A program made the translations under genes and the position numbers. From Acidobacteriota bacterium (GTDB taxonomy: Bacteria > Acidobacteriota > Aminicenantia > Aminicenantales > Aminicenantaceae): 5,093 bases of DNA. This document shows positions 4,200 through 5,093 of the stretch, one piece after another. The notes beneath the pieces were generated by a model, which was given only the letters and a program-made list of their open reading frames with translations, was not told the origin of the DNA and did not search any database. The stretch lies in the NCBI GenBank assembly GCA_030609975.1, contig JAUWSR010000272.1:1-5093 (forward strand), given 5' to 3'. The first letter of the stretch is position 1, and each line of letters starts with the position of its first letter.

Positions 4200-5093
4200 A
4201 TGAAGAGAATCTCACGTCGCAATTTCTTGAATGACTCAGTCAGCTTGGCTGGCGCTGCCTGGTTTTTCCCAAAACGCCATTCATTGAATAGGGCTGCTCC
4301 CATGAAACCTGAAGATAAAAACCTTACCTATCCTTCCTATCTAAAACTTGACAAGGAAGGTGTGCTCAAAAAAAGAGTGAAGGAACTCAAAGAGATCTAT
4401 GAGAACTGCACGCTCTGTCCCCGGGATTGCCGGGTGGACCGCACAAAAAAACAGTTGGGCAAGTGTCAAGCGACCTCGACCGTCAAGGTGTCCAGCGCCT
4501 TCCCCCACTTCGGAGAGGAACGGCCCCTGGTGGGTCAGAAAGGATCGGGAACGATCTTTTTGTCCCACTGTGGTATGCGCTGTGTTTTCTGCCAGAACTA
4601 CACTCTGAGCATGGAGGGTGAGGGTCTTGAGGTTACAGAGGAGCGAGTGGCTGAATCCATGCTCAAGCTGCAAAAATTGGGCTGCCACAACATCAATTGG
4701 GTCACTCCTACGCACTATGTTCCCAGCCTGGTCAACGCGGTTAAGCTTGCCATTCCCATGGGGCTGAAGCTCCCTATCGTCTACAATACCAGTGGCTACG
4801 AGAAGCTGGAGATCCTGCAGCTCCTGGATGGGATCGTGGACATCTACATGCCGGATTTTAAGTATTGGGATGCGGCCCATGCCGGGAAATTTTCCAGTGA
4901 AGCCTACAGCTATCCGCACTATGCGCGCATCGCTCTCAAAGAGATGTATCGTCAGGTGGGCGACCTCAAGCGCGGCGGGCGAGGGATCGCAGAGAAAGGC
5001 CTGCTTGTCAGGCACCTGGTGATGCACAATCATATCGCAGGGACCAAGGAGGTGCTGAAGTTTATTGCCGAGGAGATCTCCAAATCAACCTAC
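4200..5093 (+). CDS. PflX-like (COG1313) radical SAM protein with a twin-arginine signal, C-terminus beyond the window
   Basis: The frame is open for 298 codons to the right edge; perhaps a few dozen residues are missing by family length. The radical SAM cluster motif is C124-x3-C128-x2-C131 in SHCGMRCVFCQNY. Before it, a second cysteine set (C70, C73, C77, C89, in NCTLCPRDCRVD and GKC) is characteristic of PflX-like proteins, which resemble pyruvate formate-lyase activating enzyme. Later family motifs include YNTSGYE (195-201), MPDFKYWD (217-224) and LKEMYRQVGDL (246-256). Enzymes with this site use a [4Fe-4S] cluster to cleave S-adenosylmethionine and make a radical; the substrate of this group is unknown. 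The N-terminus is unusual: SRRNFL at 5-10 followed by a short hydrophobic stretch (13-23) matches a Tat signal. An in-frame TAG at 4188-4190 limits the start to TTG 4191 or ATG 4200; GGGG lies three bases before the ATG. A second start at Met35 (4302), with AGGG eight bases upstream, would give a normal cytoplasmic form. It is divergent from the repressor gene. Confidence 0.85.
   Translation, partial: MKRISRRNFLNDSVSLAGAAWFFPKRHSLNRAAPMKPEDKNLTYPSYLKLDKEGVLKKRVKELKEIYENCTLCPRDCRVDRTKKQLGKCQATSTVKVSSAFPHFGEERPLVGQKGSGTIFLSHCGMRCVFCQNYTLSMEGEGLEVTEERVAESMLKLQKLGCHNINWVTPTHYVPSLVNAVKLAIPMGLKLPIVYNTSGYEKLEILQLLDGIVDIYMPDFKYWDAAHAGKFSSEAYSYPHYARIALKEMYRQVGDLKRGGRGIAEKGLLVRHLVMHNHIAGTKEVLKFIAEEISKSTY

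Noticed and set aside
4232..4242. TGACTCAGTCA palindrome
   Set aside because: It lies within the codons of the Tat signal region of the radical SAM gene, downstream of the start, and has no second copy in the window; likely chance.
4341..5033. Minus-strand 230-codon open frame
   Set aside because: It is antisense to the radical SAM gene, whose cysteine motifs and family signatures are unmistakable; long antisense frames are common opposite GC-rich codons.

Overview
This is a bacterial chromosomal window with compact genes, purine-rich ribosome-binding sites and promoters close to the sigma-70 consensus. It holds six complete or near-complete genes plus one truncated at each edge class: an SGNH hydrolase cut by the left edge and a radical SAM protein cut by the right edge. 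The M56 peptidase and its BlaI-type repressor look most like Bacteroidota proteins. However, the promoters are TTGACA / TATATT, not the TTTG / TAnnTTTG type of classical Bacteroidota. I therefore suspect a related or poorly sampled phylum, or a transferred blaI-M56 pair; this is inference and no species can be named.

Layout. Positions 1-511 (minus) encode the secreted SGNH/GDSL hydrolase. It is divergent from a secreted two-lobed DUF4397-like protein at 686-1420 (plus), and the 174-bp gap carries a promoter for each. The DUF4397-like gene converges on a vapBC toxin-antitoxin pair (minus, 2060 to 1457), which has its own strong promoter. Next is a 166-bp gap (2061-2226) with a GC-rich hairpin that probably ends the upstream operon and a small near-palindrome. 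A two-gene operon follows on the minus strand (3988 to 2227): a BlaI/MecI-family repressor, then, one base later, a BlaR1-like M56 membrane metallopeptidase. Finally, a 211-bp divergent region (3989-4199) holds the repressor's promoter, two operator-like palindromes and a G-quadruplex motif, and leads to a radical SAM gene of the PflX-like (COG1313) type with a twin-arginine signal at its N-terminus.

How the parts work together. The repressor-M56 operon is a self-contained signalling module. The M56 protein should sense something outside the membrane, use its HExxH site to start proteolysis and so relieve BlaI-type repression. In this copy the usual penicillin-binding sensor is replaced by a Lys/Glu-rich helical region built from four copies of a short motif. 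The same reading frame also contains an internal ribosome-binding site and start that would make that region as a separate secreted protein. The blaI promoter has two copies of AACTAA-N4-TTAGTT centred 20 bp apart, and its -10 box is so near the start codon that the message should be nearly leaderless. These features, with the Tat-tagged radical SAM enzyme, are the most unusual content. VapBC is a conventional toxin-antitoxin pair. The SGNH and DUF4397-like proteins are exported proteins of unknown substrate or role.
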